From Eikenella corrodens (GTDB taxonomy: Bacteria > Pseudomonadota > Gammaproteobacteria > Burkholderiales > Neisseriaceae): a stretch of 64,000 nt of DNA. Made by a program: the position numbers and the translations under genes. Where the stretch lies: contig NZ_LT906482.1 in assembly GCF_900187105.1 (NCBI RefSeq), positions 1 through 64,000 of the forward strand, given 5' to 3'. The notes under the pieces are model-generated. The model saw only the letters and a program-made list of their open reading frames with translations. It was not told where the DNA came from and searched no databases. Below are positions 25,901 through 37,110 of this stretch, piece by piece (within the stretch, counting starts at the first letter, position 1; each line of letters begins with the position of its first letter).

Positions 25901-27352
25901 ATGACCCAGTTAAAAGACCCCGCCCTCCTGCGCACCCGGTGCTACATCAACGGCCAATGGCTTGATGCCGATAGCGGCCGCACTATTGCCGTATCCAACC
26001 CCGCCACCGGCGAAACCATCGGCAGCGTGCCGGATATGGGCGCGTCGGAAGCCGAACGCGCCGTGGCCGCTGCCCAGGCCGCGCTGCCCGCCTGGCGCGC
26101 GCTCACGGCCAAACAGCGCAGCCAAATCCTGCGCCGCTGGTTTGATCTGATGATGGAAGCGCAAGAAGAACTCGCCACCCTGCTCACGCTGGAGCAAGGC
26201 AAGCCGCTGGCCGAAGCACGCGGCGAAATTGCCTACGGCGCGTCCTACATCGAATGGTATGCCGAAGAGGCCAAACGCGTGTATGGCGACACCATCCCCG
26301 GCCCCGCGCCCGACAAGCGTATTGTGGTGCTCAAGCAGCCTATCGGCGTGTGTGCCGCGATTACGCCGTGGAACTTCCCCAACGCCATGATCACGCGCAA
26401 AGCCGCGCCCGCGCTGGCTGCCGGCTGCACCTTCATCATCCGCCCCGCTTCGCAAACGCCGTTTTCCGCGCTGGCTATTGCCGCCCTAGCCGAACGCGCC
26501 GGCATTCCGGCGGGCGTGTTCAACGTGATCACCGGCTCGTCGCGCGAAATCGGCCGTGTGCTCACCGAAAGCGATACCGTAAAAAAATTCAGCTTCACCG
26601 GCTCCACCGCCGTCGGCCGCCAGCTGCAGGCGCAATGCGCTTCCAGCATCAAAAAAACCTCTATGGAGCTGGGCGGTAATGCACCGTTTATCGTGTTCGA
26701 CGATGCCGATCTTGAAGCCGCCGTCTCCGGCGCGATTGCCTGCAAATTCCGCAACGCAGGCCAAACCTGCGTGTGCGCCAACCGCATTTATGTGCAAAGC
26801 GGCGTGTATGACGAATTTGTGCGCAAATTCGCCCAAGCAGCAGGCTACCTGAAAGTGGGCAACGGCTTGGAAATCGGCACAGAATGCGGCCCGCTGATTG
26901 ATGAAGCCGCGCTGGCCAAAGTGGAAGAACACCTGGCCGACGCGCTCGCCCACGGCGGCGAAGTGGCAGCTGGCGGCGCGCGGCATCCGGCAGGCGAACT
27001 CTTCTTCCAGCCCACCGTCATCCGCCACGCCCATGCCGGCATGAAAGTGGCGCGCGAAGAAACCTTCGGCCCGCTCGCCCCCGTGTTCCGTTTCGAGAAC
27101 GAAGCAGACGTGTTGCAACAGGCCAATGCCACCGAATACGGCCTGGCCGCCTATTGCTACACCCGCAGCCTCGGCACGGCCACGCGCATGATGGAAGGCT
27201 TGGAATACGGCATGGTCGGCATCAACACCGGCATGATTTCCAACGAGGCCGCTCCCTTCGGCGGCGTAAAGCAGTCGGGCATCGGCCGCGAAGGCGGCAA
27301 ATACGGGCTGGAAGAATATTTGGAAACCAAATATGTGATGCTGGCCGTGTAA
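25901..27352 (+). CDS. gabD: NAD(P)-dependent succinate-semialdehyde dehydrogenase
   Basis: This 483-residue aldehyde dehydrogenase oxidises succinate semialdehyde to succinate. It contains the N-terminal INGQWLDADSGRTIAVSNPATGE, typical of GabD. The cofactor region KRIVVLKQPIGVCAAITPWNFPNAMITRKAAPALAAGC and FTGSTAVGRQL are present, followed by the catalytic Glu motif MELGGNAPFIVFDDAD and the catalytic Cys in NAGQTCVCANRIYVQ. The end, GMISNEAAPFGGVKQSGIGREGGKYGLEEYLETKY, is characteristic of the GabD subfamily. No gabT is nearby, so the source of the aldehyde is unclear. Confidence 0.9.
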   Translation: MTQLKDPALLRTRCYINGQWLDADSGRTIAVSNPATGETIGSVPDMGASEAERAVAAAQAALPAWRALTAKQRSQILRRWFDLMMEAQEELATLLTLEQGKPLAEARGEIAYGASYIEWYAEEAKRVYGDTIPGPAPDKRIVVLKQPIGVCAAITPWNFPNAMITRKAAPALAAGCTFIIRPASQTPFSALAIAALAERAGIPAGVFNVITGSSREIGRVLTESDTVKKFSFTGSTAVGRQLQAQCASSIKKTSMELGGNAPFIVFDDADLEAAVSGAIACKFRNAGQTCVCANRIYVQSGVYDEFVRKFAQAAGYLKVGNGLEIGTECGPLIDEAALAKVEEHLADALAHGGEVAAGGARHPAGELFFQPTVIRHAHAGMKVAREETFGPLAPVFRFENEADVLQQANATEYGLAAYCYTRSLGTATRMMEGLEYGMVGINTGMISNEAAPFGGVKQSGIGREGGKYGLEEYLETKYVMLAV

Positions 27353-27361
27353 GGCTGGCAG

Positions 27362-27400
27362 AGGCTACCTGAAAGCAGCTTACAAATTTTCAGGTAGCCT
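27362..27400 (+). terminator. DUS-pair terminator of gabD
   Basis: AGGCTACCTGAAA (27362-27374) and complement (27388-27400), ten bases after the stop. Confidence 0.6.
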
Positions 27401-27520
27401 TTGCGCCAGTCCTTTATAATGTGCCTATTTGCTCGGCGGATTAAACTAAAATTTGGCGCACAGCCACACCAATTCCGGCCGCAAGCATCATCCCAATAAC
27501 GAATTAAGATTTTCAGGTAA

Positions 27521-28696
<1,176 letters not shown>

Positions 28697-28730
28697 TTTT
28701 GACACAATGAATTAGGAGTAATAACCTGCC

Positions 28731-29066
28731 ATGGATTTAGGGAGAATACTGAGCTGGGTTGTAGTAGGAGGCATCGCATACACTTCATACAACTATCTGA
28801 GCACCGGTGATATTACCGCTATACCTCCTTCACCTAAAATCGTGCTCAGTTTAGCCAATAAAGATAAGCCAAATCTCGAAGGACAACGCAAACACCTAGC
28901 CACCGGCACACCCTGCATCCGTATCGCTGGCGGGAAAATTAAGCAAGGCATATATTCCTGTGAGATTCAACAATTTGCTGGTCCATCCTCATATGACACT
29001 CCGCCAGAAGAAACCTACTCTATCCTGATTACTAAACGTAACGGCAGCTGGCAAATTACCAGATAG
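28731..29066 (+). CDS. Hypothetical membrane-anchored protein
   Basis: This 111-residue protein starts 34 bp after obgE, with TAGGAG as ribosome site. An N-terminal hydrophobic segment (ILSWVVVGGIAYTSYNYL, residues 6-23) suggests a membrane anchor or uncleaved signal. The rest is a small polar domain with two Cys (TPCIRIAGGKIKQGIYSCEI). Its base composition is AT-richer than obgE. No family was recognised. Confidence 0.6.
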   Translation: MDLGRILSWVVVGGIAYTSYNYLSTGDITAIPPSPKIVLSLANKDKPNLEGQRKHLATGTPCIRIAGGKIKQGIYSCEIQQFAGPSSYDTPPEETYSILITKRNGSWQITR

Positions 29067-29136
29067 GTGATCGGCTGCACCAAGCAGTATAGCTTTTTCC
29101 TACAATCATGCCTCCCCGCCAAACCAAGGACAGCCC

Positions 29137-29619
29137 ATGAAACCTCTAGCCTACCTCCCTGCCCTGTTGCTACTGGCCGCCTGTGCCCCGCAAGAGACTA
29201 CTACGCCAGCCTCCACCCCGGTAGCTGCGTCCACAATTGCTGTCTCCCAGCCTGCTGCTGAACCTGACGCATCGGCCGCTTCCACTGCTGCACAACCTGC
29301 CGCCCAATGGAGTGGCCGCTACTATGGCATGCTGCCATGCGCCTCTTGCGAAGGTATCGAAACCACCTTGGTATTAAAAGACGACGGCAGCTACCAACTC
29401 ACCGAAACTTACAAGCAGCGCCAGCCGTTTACCGAAGAAACAGCCGGCCGCTTCACTTGGCGCAAACCGCAAGAAATATTCCAGCTCGACAAAGCCGGCG
29501 GCGAGCGACTCTACCAAATTGGTAATGGCCAGATTTGGGCGCTGGATGCCGACGGCAAACAAGTGGAAGGCGAACTGGCCAACCTCTACATCCTGAAGCA
29601 AACCGCAAGCCAGCCTTGA
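29137..29619 (+). CDS. NlpE-like copper/envelope-stress lipoprotein
   Basis: This 160-residue lipoprotein precursor has signal MKPLAYLPALLLLAAC with lipobox LAAC; Cys16 would be lipidated. After an Ala/Thr/Pro-rich linker comes the NlpE N-terminal domain: WSGRYYGMLPCASCEGIETTLVLKDDGSYQLTETYKQ, including the CxxC that identifies the family. E. coli NlpE senses surface contact and copper through Cpx. This protein is shorter, lacking the NlpE C-terminal OB domain, so a signalling role is not assured. It is probably outer-membrane anchored. Confidence 0.85.
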   Translation: MKPLAYLPALLLLAACAPQETTTPASTPVAASTIAVSQPAAEPDASAASTAAQPAAQWSGRYYGMLPCASCEGIETTLVLKDDGSYQLTETYKQRQPFTEETAGRFTWRKPQEIFQLDKAGGERLYQIGNGQIWALDADGKQVEGELANLYILKQTASQP

Positions 29620-29654
29620 TCTTAGAAAAACCCAGCTTTGGCCTAGCCAAACCA

Positions 29655-29700
29655 TTTCAGGTAGCCTTTATGCCTGCCAGTGCATAAAGGCTACCTGAAA
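29655..29700. terminator. Long inverted DUS hairpin
   Basis: TTTCAGGTAGCCTTTATG (29655-29672) and its exact complement (29683-29700) give an 18-bp perfect stem with a 10-base loop, between the NlpE-like gene and the ferredoxin gene. Confidence 0.7.
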
Positions 29701-29738
29701 TTTTCACCATACAGAACCAAACACCGCACCAAACGCCC

Positions 29739-30047
29739 ATGCCCCAGATCACCACCCACAGCACCCGCTTCACCCTGCAGGAAGGTGAAACCCTACTCGA
29801 AGCTTTGGAGCGTACCGGCCACGCAGTCGAATACCAATGCCGCAGCGGCTATTGCGGCTCCTGTCGCGTTAAACTCCTATCCGGCAGCGTTACATATCGA
29901 GAGTGCCCGCTGGCTCTGATTCTGCCCAACGAAATCCTCACCTGCTGCTGCACAGTAATAGAAGACATCCATATCGACTGCCACCAAAGCGAAAACCAGC
30001 CAGATTTATTCGAACCAGATCTGTTCGCCGACAACAGCGGCAAATAA
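29739..30047 (+). CDS. YfaE-like 2Fe-2S ferredoxin
   Basis: This 102-residue plant-type ferredoxin has cluster ligands in CRSGYCGSC (Cys34, Cys39, Cys42) and a fourth in EILTCCC (about 69-71). The pattern, including PLALILPNEILTCCC, closely follows E. coli YfaE, which keeps the diiron-tyrosyl cofactor of class I ribonucleotide reductase active. No nrdAB gene is in the window, so this role is by homology. It is a single-gene unit between two DUS hairpins. Confidence 0.85.
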   Translation: MPQITTHSTRFTLQEGETLLEALERTGHAVEYQCRSGYCGSCRVKLLSGSVTYRECPLALILPNEILTCCCTVIEDIHIDCHQSENQPDLFEPDLFADNSGK

Positions 30048-30083
30048 CGCTACCCTTGCCATTCATTATCCAAACTCAACAAA

Positions 30084-30126
30084 AGGCTACCTGAAACGTC
30101 ACTTCAACGAAGTTTTCAGGTAGCCT
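30084..30126. terminator. Inverted DUS pair between convergent genes
   Basis: AGGCTACCTGAAA (30084-30096) and complement (30114-30126) lie between the ferredoxin gene (plus) and the hypothetical gene at 30179 (minus). They could terminate both. Confidence 0.65.
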
Positions 30127-30178
30127 TTAATCTTGTATCAGCAATAGATAGCCTTCGATTTAGCCAAACACTTGATGC

Positions 30179-30589
30179 TTAATGCCCAACCTGTGCGGCC
30201 AAGCACTGTTCTTGCCGTTGCAGGAAGGCTTCGCTGCCGCCGAGTTTGTCCAGCTGTTGTTGCGGCGAGAGTTTGGGCAGGCTGCGGAGATCTTCCGTGC
30301 TGAGTTTTTGTACCGGCTCTTCCCACAGGCAGCGGCAGTAGGGTTCGAGCACGCGCTCACTTTGGCCGGCAAGGCCATGTTTGGCCAAGTCGGCCTGCCA
30401 TTGCGGCACGGCAGGCATGTTTTGGATGCAGGCCTCCACGATGCGGCGGCTGATGTCGTCCTTATCCGGAGCATACAGACGCGGCACGAGGGCAAAAGCG
30501 AGCACCAGCGCCGCCGTTACCGCCAGCCAGCCGATAAGGGTGCGGCGGCGTTTGCGGCGTGCGGCTTCATCGGTTTGAATCTCAGCCAT
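30179..30589 (-). CDS. Hypothetical single-pass membrane protein downstream of hom
   Basis: This 136-residue protein has a basic N-terminus (RRKRRR) and one membrane helix (TLIGWLAVTAALVLAFALV, about 17-35). The remainder is predicted periplasmic, with three cysteines (ACIQNM, YCRCLWEEP, EQCLAAQ). It overlaps the 3' end of hom by eight bases, so the two are co-transcribed and perhaps coupled. Function unknown; no recognised domain. Confidence 0.7.
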   Translation of the reverse strand: MAEIQTDEAARRKRRRTLIGWLAVTAALVLAFALVPRLYAPDKDDISRRIVEACIQNMPAVPQWQADLAKHGLAGQSERVLEPYCRCLWEEPVQKLSTEDLRSLPKLSPQQQLDKLGGSEAFLQRQEQCLAAQVGH

Positions 30590-31886
30590 GCAGGCTTTCC
30601 ATGCGCAACATCATCACAGGTTCGAAAACGTGCTCCAGCGCTTCGATTTGGGCGATAGCCGCCTTGATGTGCTTTTCTTTAGACTGATGAGTGAGAATCA
30701 CGATTTCGGCGTTTTCGTGGTTGATCACGCCTTTTTGCAACAAGGCTTCAATGGAGATGCCCTGCTCGGCAAGGATACGGCCGATATTGGCCACCACGCC
30801 GGGTTTGTCTTGCGCCGATACGCGCAGGTAGTAGCTGCTGGTGATTTCATCGATTGGCAACACGGGCAGCTGTTCATTGCAGCGGAAAGCCAAAGGCGGT
30901 ACGCGCTGCTCGCTGGCGGCGTGCATCAGGCGGGCGGTATCGATGATGTCGGCCACCACCGCGCTGGCAGTGGGGGCGGCACCGGCGCCGGCACCGTAAT
31001 ACAGGGTTTCGCCCACCATATTGGATTGCACCAGCACAGCGTTCATCACACCTTCCACCTGCGCCAGCAGGCGGCATTCAGGCACGAGCGTGGGGTGTAC
31101 GCGCAGTTCGATACCCTCGTCGGTTTTACGGGTAATGCCCAGCAGTTTGATGCGGTAGCCCAGCTCTTCGGCATAGCGGATGTCTTGGCTTTCCAGCTTG
31201 CTGATGCCTTCCAAGTAGCAGTGTTGGAAATTAATCGGCGTACCGAACGCCAGCGCCGACATGATGCTCAACTTGTGCGCCGCATCGTGGCCTTCGATGT
31301 CGAAAGTCGGGTCGGCTTCGGCGTAGCCCAGCTCCTGCGCCTGCTTGAGCACTTCGGCAAACGGGCTGCCGTGGGAGCGCATATTGCTCAGGATGAAGTT
31401 GCTGGTGCCGTTGATGATGCCGGCCACCGATTTAATGCGGTTGGCGGCCAGGCCTTCGCGCAGGGCTTTGATGATCGGGATGCCGCCGGCCACCGCCGCT
31501 TCAAACATCACCATCACATTTTTTTCCGCCGCCAGCGCGAAAATTTCGTTGCCGTATTCGGCCAAGAGTTTTTTGTTGGCGGTTACCACATGTTTGCCGT
31601 TTTCGATGGCGCACAACACCACTTCGCGTGCCGTATCCGTACCGCCGATCAGCTCCACCACGATATCTACATCCGCGCTGCGGGCTACCTGAAACACATC
31701 GTCCGATACCACCGTATCACTCGGACATAGTTTGCGGATGCGGTCGGTGTTGTGGCTGGCAGCCATGCTGATTCGCACTTCGCGCCCCAGGCGGCGCGTG
31801 ATTTCCTGCGCGTTTTCCGACAATAATTTGGCCGTACCGCCACCGACGGTACCCATCCCCAAGATGCCAATTCTAATTGGTTGCAT
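30582..31886 (-). CDS. hom: Homoserine dehydrogenase
   Basis: The enzyme reduces aspartate semialdehyde to homoserine, for threonine and methionine synthesis. The 434-residue protein has the nucleotide-binding start IRIGILGMGTVGGGTAKLL and VELIGGTDTAREVVLCAIENGKHVVTANKKLLA. The catalytic core is GIINGTSNFILSNM...AEADPTFDIEGHDAAHKLSIM. A C-terminal ACT domain (YYLRVSAQDKPGVVANIGRILAEQGISIEALLQK) points to feedback control by threonine. A strong ribosome site AAGGAGT precedes the ATG. It is a monofunctional type with no aspartokinase fusion. Confidence 0.96.
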   Translation of the reverse strand: MQPIRIGILGMGTVGGGTAKLLSENAQEITRRLGREVRISMAASHNTDRIRKLCPSDTVVSDDVFQVARSADVDIVVELIGGTDTAREVVLCAIENGKHVVTANKKLLAEYGNEIFALAAEKNVMVMFEAAVAGGIPIIKALREGLAANRIKSVAGIINGTSNFILSNMRSHGSPFAEVLKQAQELGYAEADPTFDIEGHDAAHKLSIMSALAFGTPINFQHCYLEGISKLESQDIRYAEELGYRIKLLGITRKTDEGIELRVHPTLVPECRLLAQVEGVMNAVLVQSNMVGETLYYGAGAGAAPTASAVVADIIDTARLMHAASEQRVPPLAFRCNEQLPVLPIDEITSSYYLRVSAQDKPGVVANIGRILAEQGISIEALLQKGVINHENAEIVILTHQSKEKHIKAAIAQIEALEHVFEPVMMLRMESLHG

Positions 31887-32162
31887 GCTGACTCCTTGTT
31901 ATGATTACGGCTGCGCCAAGCGCCAATTTGCCGTTTTGCTCTGAACATGCCGGCCTGCCATGCGGGCGGCCAAGCTAATAAACAGTAAAATAAAATCCGA
32001 AAGCGGACAGAAAGCCGCTATCTTAGCTGAAAACCCCGCTTTTTACACCTTTTAATAGAAACACTTACCCATTTAGCCACACCACCTCGAAGCCAAGCGT
32101 TTCAATCTCCTTGCAGCCTATGCTTTCAGGTAGCCTCCAACCCATTCAAACACAAACAAATT
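31887..32162. other. Divergent intergenic region between hom and the Mth938-like gene
   Basis: Short AT-rich patches (about 31976-32060) probably include promoters for both directions. One eikDUS complement lies at about 32128. No threonine or methionine leader peptide and no riboswitch was recognised. Confidence 0.4.
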
Positions 32163-32525
32163 ATGCTGATTCAAGAACACCAGCCCACCTCCGCCTGCCA
32201 CATCGATCACTATCAGCCCGGCCAAATAGAAATCGACGGCCACACCTACCGCCAAGCCGTATTGCTTGACGGCGGCGGCGGCGTGCAAACCGTCAACCTT
32301 CACTCCGCAGCCGAACTGCAAGCTGCAGACCTAGCCCTCGCCGCTGCAAGCCGGCCCGAAGTAATCCTCATCGGCACCGGCGAGCGGCAACAGTTTTTAC
32401 ACCCGCGCATTGCCGCCGCGGCAAGCGGCATCGGCGTGGAATGCATGCACACCGCCGCCGCCGTGCGTACCTATCTGTTGCTGCAAAGCGAAGGCCGCCG
32501 CATATGGGCATGGTTGTGGCCGTAA
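32163..32525 (+). CDS. Mth938-like domain protein (DUF498/NDUFAF3 superfamily)
   Basis: This 120-residue protein has the small alpha/beta fold of the Mth938/NDUFAF3 superfamily. It reads YQPGQIEIDGHTYRQAVLL, then ADLALAAASRPEVILIGTGERQQFLHP, then GIGVECMHTAAAVRTYLLLQSEGRRIWAWLWP. The strand RPEVILIGTG followed by GVECM-TAAAVRTYN-like helix is diagnostic. The mitochondrial homologue NDUFAF3 assists complex I assembly. A link to the nuo operon 16 kb away is only a guess. Confidence 0.85.
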   Translation: MLIQEHQPTSACHIDHYQPGQIEIDGHTYRQAVLLDGGGGVQTVNLHSAAELQAADLALAAASRPEVILIGTGERQQFLHPRIAAAASGIGVECMHTAAAVRTYLLLQSEGRRIWAWLWP

Positions 32526-32550
32526 TGCAGCAGGTAAGATGGCGCAGAAT

Positions 32551-32588
32551 TTTCAGGTAGCCTCTGATGCACAATAGGCTACCTGAAA
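32551..32588. terminator. Inverted DUS pair between convergent genes
   Basis: TTTCAGGTAGCCT (32551-32563) and AGGCTACCTGAAA (32576-32588) sit between the Mth938-like gene (plus) and radC (minus). Confidence 0.6.
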
Positions 32589-32642
32589 CCTTACAGCAAC
32601 TCCGCTGCACTACATTTTATAGATAAAAATAAAATAATTACC

Positions 32643-33344
32643 TCAATCTCCCACATCCTCTGCCAACTCCCGCATCCACCCGTTTGCGGCAAACGACACC
32701 GCTCGATTGCCCGCCACGATAAAGTGATCCAATAGCCGTACATCCAACAGCGCCAATGCCTGTTGCAATCGTCGGGTGAAGGCTAAATCTGCTGACGAAG
32801 GCTCAGTCGAGCCACCGGGATGGTTGTGCGCGATAATCAGCGAAGCGGCATGATAGCGCAGAGCCAGCTTCGCCACTTCGCGGATATACACCGTGTTTTC
32901 CGCCACCGTGCCGCGCGACAGCTCCTGAAATGCAATCAACTTATGACTGCTGCTCAACAGCATCGCCACGCTCACTTCCACCGGCTCGTGCGCCAGTTGC
33001 AGCACCAGATAATTGGCCACCGCATCGGGTGAATTGAAAGCGGGTGTATCGCGCATTTCCTCGGCCAACAAGCGCCGGCCGATTTCTCGTACCACGGCAA
33101 ACTGGCAATACGCCGCCTCGCCCATGCCCTTGTGCATCGTCAGTTCGGCGGCAGGTGCGGAAAGCAGTCGGTTGAGTGAGCCAAATTCCTGTAACAGATA
33201 ACGCGCCAAATCCACCGCACTCATCCCCTGCGTGCCTACCCGCAACAGGATGGCCAACAGTTCCGCATCGCTTAATGCTCCCGCACCGCGATGCAACAGT
33301 TTCTCGCGCGGCCGCTCGTTTTCTGGCCAATGTTTAATGCCCAT
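32643..33344 (-). CDS. radC: RadC family JAB/MPN-domain protein
   Basis: This 233-residue cytoplasmic protein has an N-terminal helix-hairpin-helix-like region (DAELLAILLRVGTQGMSAVDLARYLL) and a C-terminal JAB metalloprotease-like domain. Metal-binding motif HNHPGG (His173, His175) and Asp186 in SSAD are all present, so the predicted Zn site is intact. It was historically linked to DNA repair, but its real role is unsettled. It stands divergent from hfq with a 294-bp gap. Confidence 0.92.
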   Translation of the reverse strand: MGIKHWPENERPREKLLHRGAGALSDAELLAILLRVGTQGMSAVDLARYLLQEFGSLNRLLSAPAAELTMHKGMGEAAYCQFAVVREIGRRLLAEEMRDTPAFNSPDAVANYLVLQLAHEPVEVSVAMLLSSSHKLIAFQELSRGTVAENTVYIREVAKLALRYHAASLIIAHNHPGGSTEPSSADLAFTRRLQQALALLDVRLLDHFIVAGNRAVSFAANGWMRELAEDVGD

Positions 33345-33504
33345 CTTAATTTCCCTTTATACGTATCGTGTTAACTACCCGATTATACAAGAGCAACGAA
33401 ATTACAACGCTTATAAATAATCCTGCCAAAGTAAGCCAGCCGTACACACGGTTTGACCTGCCTCATAAAAAGAACTTTACTCATCGATAGCTTGCGTAAA
33501 AAAG
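33345..33504. other. radC-hfq divergent intergenic region
   Basis: An AT-rich stretch just after the radC start presumably contains the radC promoter on the minus strand (TATAATCGGG-like elements at about 33380-33388 read on that strand). No gene was identified. Confidence 0.35.
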
Positions 33505-33534
33505 TTGGAAAAAGCTGCGCCAAACGGCTACAAT
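33505..33534 (+). promoter_or_regulatory. Probable hfq promoter
   Basis: TTGGAA (33505-33510) and TACAAT (33529-33534), spacing 18 bp. The leader to the ATG would be about 100 nt and contains a small hairpin CGGGAagtaTCCCG (33569-33582) and an eikDUS at about 33592. This leader might allow Hfq autocontrol, as known in E. coli; that is inference. Confidence 0.5.
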
Positions 33535-33638
33535 TCGCCATCTTTTTTCAGTTTTCACCCACCCTGTACGGGAAGTATCCCGCCAGGAGAAGGCTACCTG
33601 AAAAAGTTTGAACAAAAATAATCGGAGTAAAATAAACT

Positions 33639-33899
33639 ATGGCAACTAAAGGACAAATGTTACAAGATCCTTTTTTAAACGCACTGCGCAAAGAACATGT
33701 GCCGGTATCCATTTATTTGGTGAACGGTATCAAACTACAAGGACAGGTAGAGTCGTTTGACCAATATGTGGTGTTGCTGCGCAACACCTCGGTAACACAA
33801 ATGGTGTACAAACACGCGATTTCCACCATTGTTCCGGCACGCGCCGTGAGCCTGCAGCCGCCCGCCGAGCAGAAACCTGCCGCCGACGCCGAGCAATAA
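33639..33899 (+). CDS. hfq: RNA chaperone Hfq
   Basis: Hfq is a ring-shaped hexamer that helps small RNAs pair with mRNAs. The 86-residue protein has the Sm1 motif ([40 protein letters not shown]) and Sm2 with the [10 protein letters not shown] signature. The distal, proximal and rim residues typical of Hfq are there. The C-terminal tail is short, as usual for Neisseria relatives. The miaA-hfq-hflX arrangement common in gammaproteobacteria is absent. A hairpin terminator follows. Confidence 0.97.
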   Translation: MATKGQMLQDPFLNALRKEHVPVSIYLVNGIKLQGQVESFDQYVVLLRNTSVTQMVYKHAISTIVPARAVSLQPPAEQKPAADAEQ

Positions 33900-33913
33900 A
33901 CAGGCATCCTCAG

Positions 33914-33950
33914 CGCACTGGCTGTTGCTTACAGGCAGTGCGTTTTGCTT
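33914..33950 (+). terminator. Rho-independent terminator of hfq
   Basis: CGCACTG...CTGT pairs with ACAG...CAGTGCG (33914-33942) with one G-G mismatch, followed by TTTTGCTT. It is 14 bp after the hfq stop. Confidence 0.75.
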
Positions 33951-34005
33951 ATTCATACGCCACCCGCATCCATTGCCTACGCGGGCGGTTTGAAAGAGTC
34001 CAATC

Positions 34006-34704
34006 ATGTCCCAAACCATTGCACTCATCGGCGCCATGCCGCCTGAAATCGAGCTGCTCAAAGAAAATCTACAAAATCTGCGCAATGAGCATGTGGCCGA
34101 TTTCGAAATTTATCGCGGTGAATACGCCGGTAAAAACGTCGTATTGGCCTTAAGCGGCATCGGCAAAGTGAATGCCGCGCTCAGCACCGCCCTGGTGTTA
34201 CAACGCCACCAACCCGATTTCGTCATCAACACCGGCAGCGCCGGCGGCTTGGGTGGCGAACTAAAAGTGGGCGATGTAGTAATCGGCACGCAAACCGCGC
34301 ATCACGATGTGGACGTTACCGCCTTCGGCTATGCCATCGGTCATGTACCACGTATGCCTGCACGCTTCGAGTCCGATTCTGCCCTATGCGCCGCTGCCGA
34401 AAAAGCTGCCGCCGTATTCGAGCACGCTGCCGTGCACCGTGGTTTAATCGTGAGTGGCGATCAGTTCGTGCACAGCAACGAATCCGTGGCTGAAGTGCGC
34501 CGTCATTTTATCGATGTGCAGGCAGTGGAAATGGAAGCTGCCGCCATCGCCCAAAGCTGCCACCGCTTCGGCGTGCCGTTTGTGGTGATCCGCGCCATTT
34601 CCGACCTCGCCGACGAAGAAGCCGATACCAGCTTTGAAACCTTTTTGAAAACCGCTTCCGTGCATTCAGCCCAAATGGTGCTGCAGCTGATTGAAGCGCT
34701 TTGA
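34006..34704 (+). CDS. mtnN: 5'-methylthioadenosine/S-adenosylhomocysteine nucleosidase
   Basis: This enzyme removes adenine from MTA and SAH, recycling SAM by-products and feeding autoinducer-2 formation. The 232-residue protein begins IALIGAMPPEIELLKENL, where the conserved Glu of the PNP family sits. It has VVLALSGIGKVNAALSTALVL, FVINTGSAGGL and GLIVSGDQFVHS. AVEMEAAAIAQSCHRFGVPFVVIRAISDLADEEA carries the substrate-binding Met-Glu and catalytic Asp. Length is normal. A DUS begins at its stop codon. Confidence 0.95.
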   Translation: MSQTIALIGAMPPEIELLKENLQNLRNEHVADFEIYRGEYAGKNVVLALSGIGKVNAALSTALVLQRHQPDFVINTGSAGGLGGELKVGDVVIGTQTAHHDVDVTAFGYAIGHVPRMPARFESDSALCAAAEKAAAVFEHAAVHRGLIVSGDQFVHSNESVAEVRRHFIDVQAVEMEAAAIAQSCHRFGVPFVVIRAISDLADEEADTSFETFLKTASVHSAQMVLQLIEAL

Positions 34705-34802
34705 GGCTACCTGAAAAATTAAATCGGCATAAAAACAAACAGCTACCCGTTCAGTGCGGCACAGCCATACCATCCTCCTGCCGCCAAGAGGCTACCTGAA
34801 AA

Positions 34803-35198
34803 ATGAACCCGTCGCTTTACAGCCCGCCAGCCCTGATTGCTATCGGCGCCGCTCTCGGCGCCTTATTGCGCTGGCAGCTGGGTTTACGTTTCAACCCTCT
34901 ATTTGCCCAATTTGCTTTCGGCACTTGGCTGGCCAACCTGCTCGGCTGCCTGCTGGCCGGCATAATATTGGGCTTGCTGTTAGTCGGCAAGCCGCTTACC
35001 CAGCCGCTGCAAAATGCACTAACTGTGGGTTTTCTCGGCAGTCTCACCACCTTTTCCGCGCTTTCCAGCGAGGTGTCCGACCGCCTGCTGCACAAAGACT
35101 GGCTGCATGCCGGCCTGATTCTGTCGCTACACACCATATGCGGCATCACCGCCACCCTGCTGGCTGCTGCTGCCGTGCAGCGCTTAATCCGAAGCTAA
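34803..35198 (+). CDS. crcB: Fluoride channel CrcB/Fluc
   Basis: This 131-residue four-helix membrane protein exports fluoride. Visible signatures are the N-terminal GAALGALLRWQLG, FAFGTWLANLLGCLLAGI (the conserved TxxxN is here TWLAN), and VGFLGSLTTFSALSSEV, the pore/Na+-binding segment. Fluc proteins work as antiparallel dimers. A DUS lies directly before the ATG (34789-34801). No fluoride riboswitch was recognised in the 98-bp upstream gap. Confidence 0.92.
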   Translation: MNPSLYSPPALIAIGAALGALLRWQLGLRFNPLFAQFAFGTWLANLLGCLLAGIILGLLLVGKPLTQPLQNALTVGFLGSLTTFSALSSEVSDRLLHKDWLHAGLILSLHTICGITATLLAAAAVQRLIRS

Positions 35199-36959
<1,761 letters not shown>

Positions 36960-36982
36960 GCCTTTATCGCTGCATCATAAAC

Positions 36983-37010
36983 AGGCTACCTGAAATTTTT
37001 CAGGTAGCCT
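36983..37010 (+). terminator. DUS-pair terminator of argS
   Basis: AGGCTACCTGAAA (36983-36995) and complement (36998-37010) with a short loop; a T-rich tract follows. A third, single DUS lies at about 37038. Confidence 0.7.
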
Positions 37011-37110
37011 GTTCTTTTGTTTTGCACCCATTTATTTTCAGGTAGCCTTTCCCCCGCGCCAAGCGATAAAATGCCACCCGTTTTCCACCCTAATCAACCC
37101 AAGGACCAAC

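Noticed and set aside
34705-34802. Possible fluoride riboswitch before crcB
   Set aside because: The conserved core sequences of that riboswitch were not found; only two DUS copies and unremarkable sequence are present.
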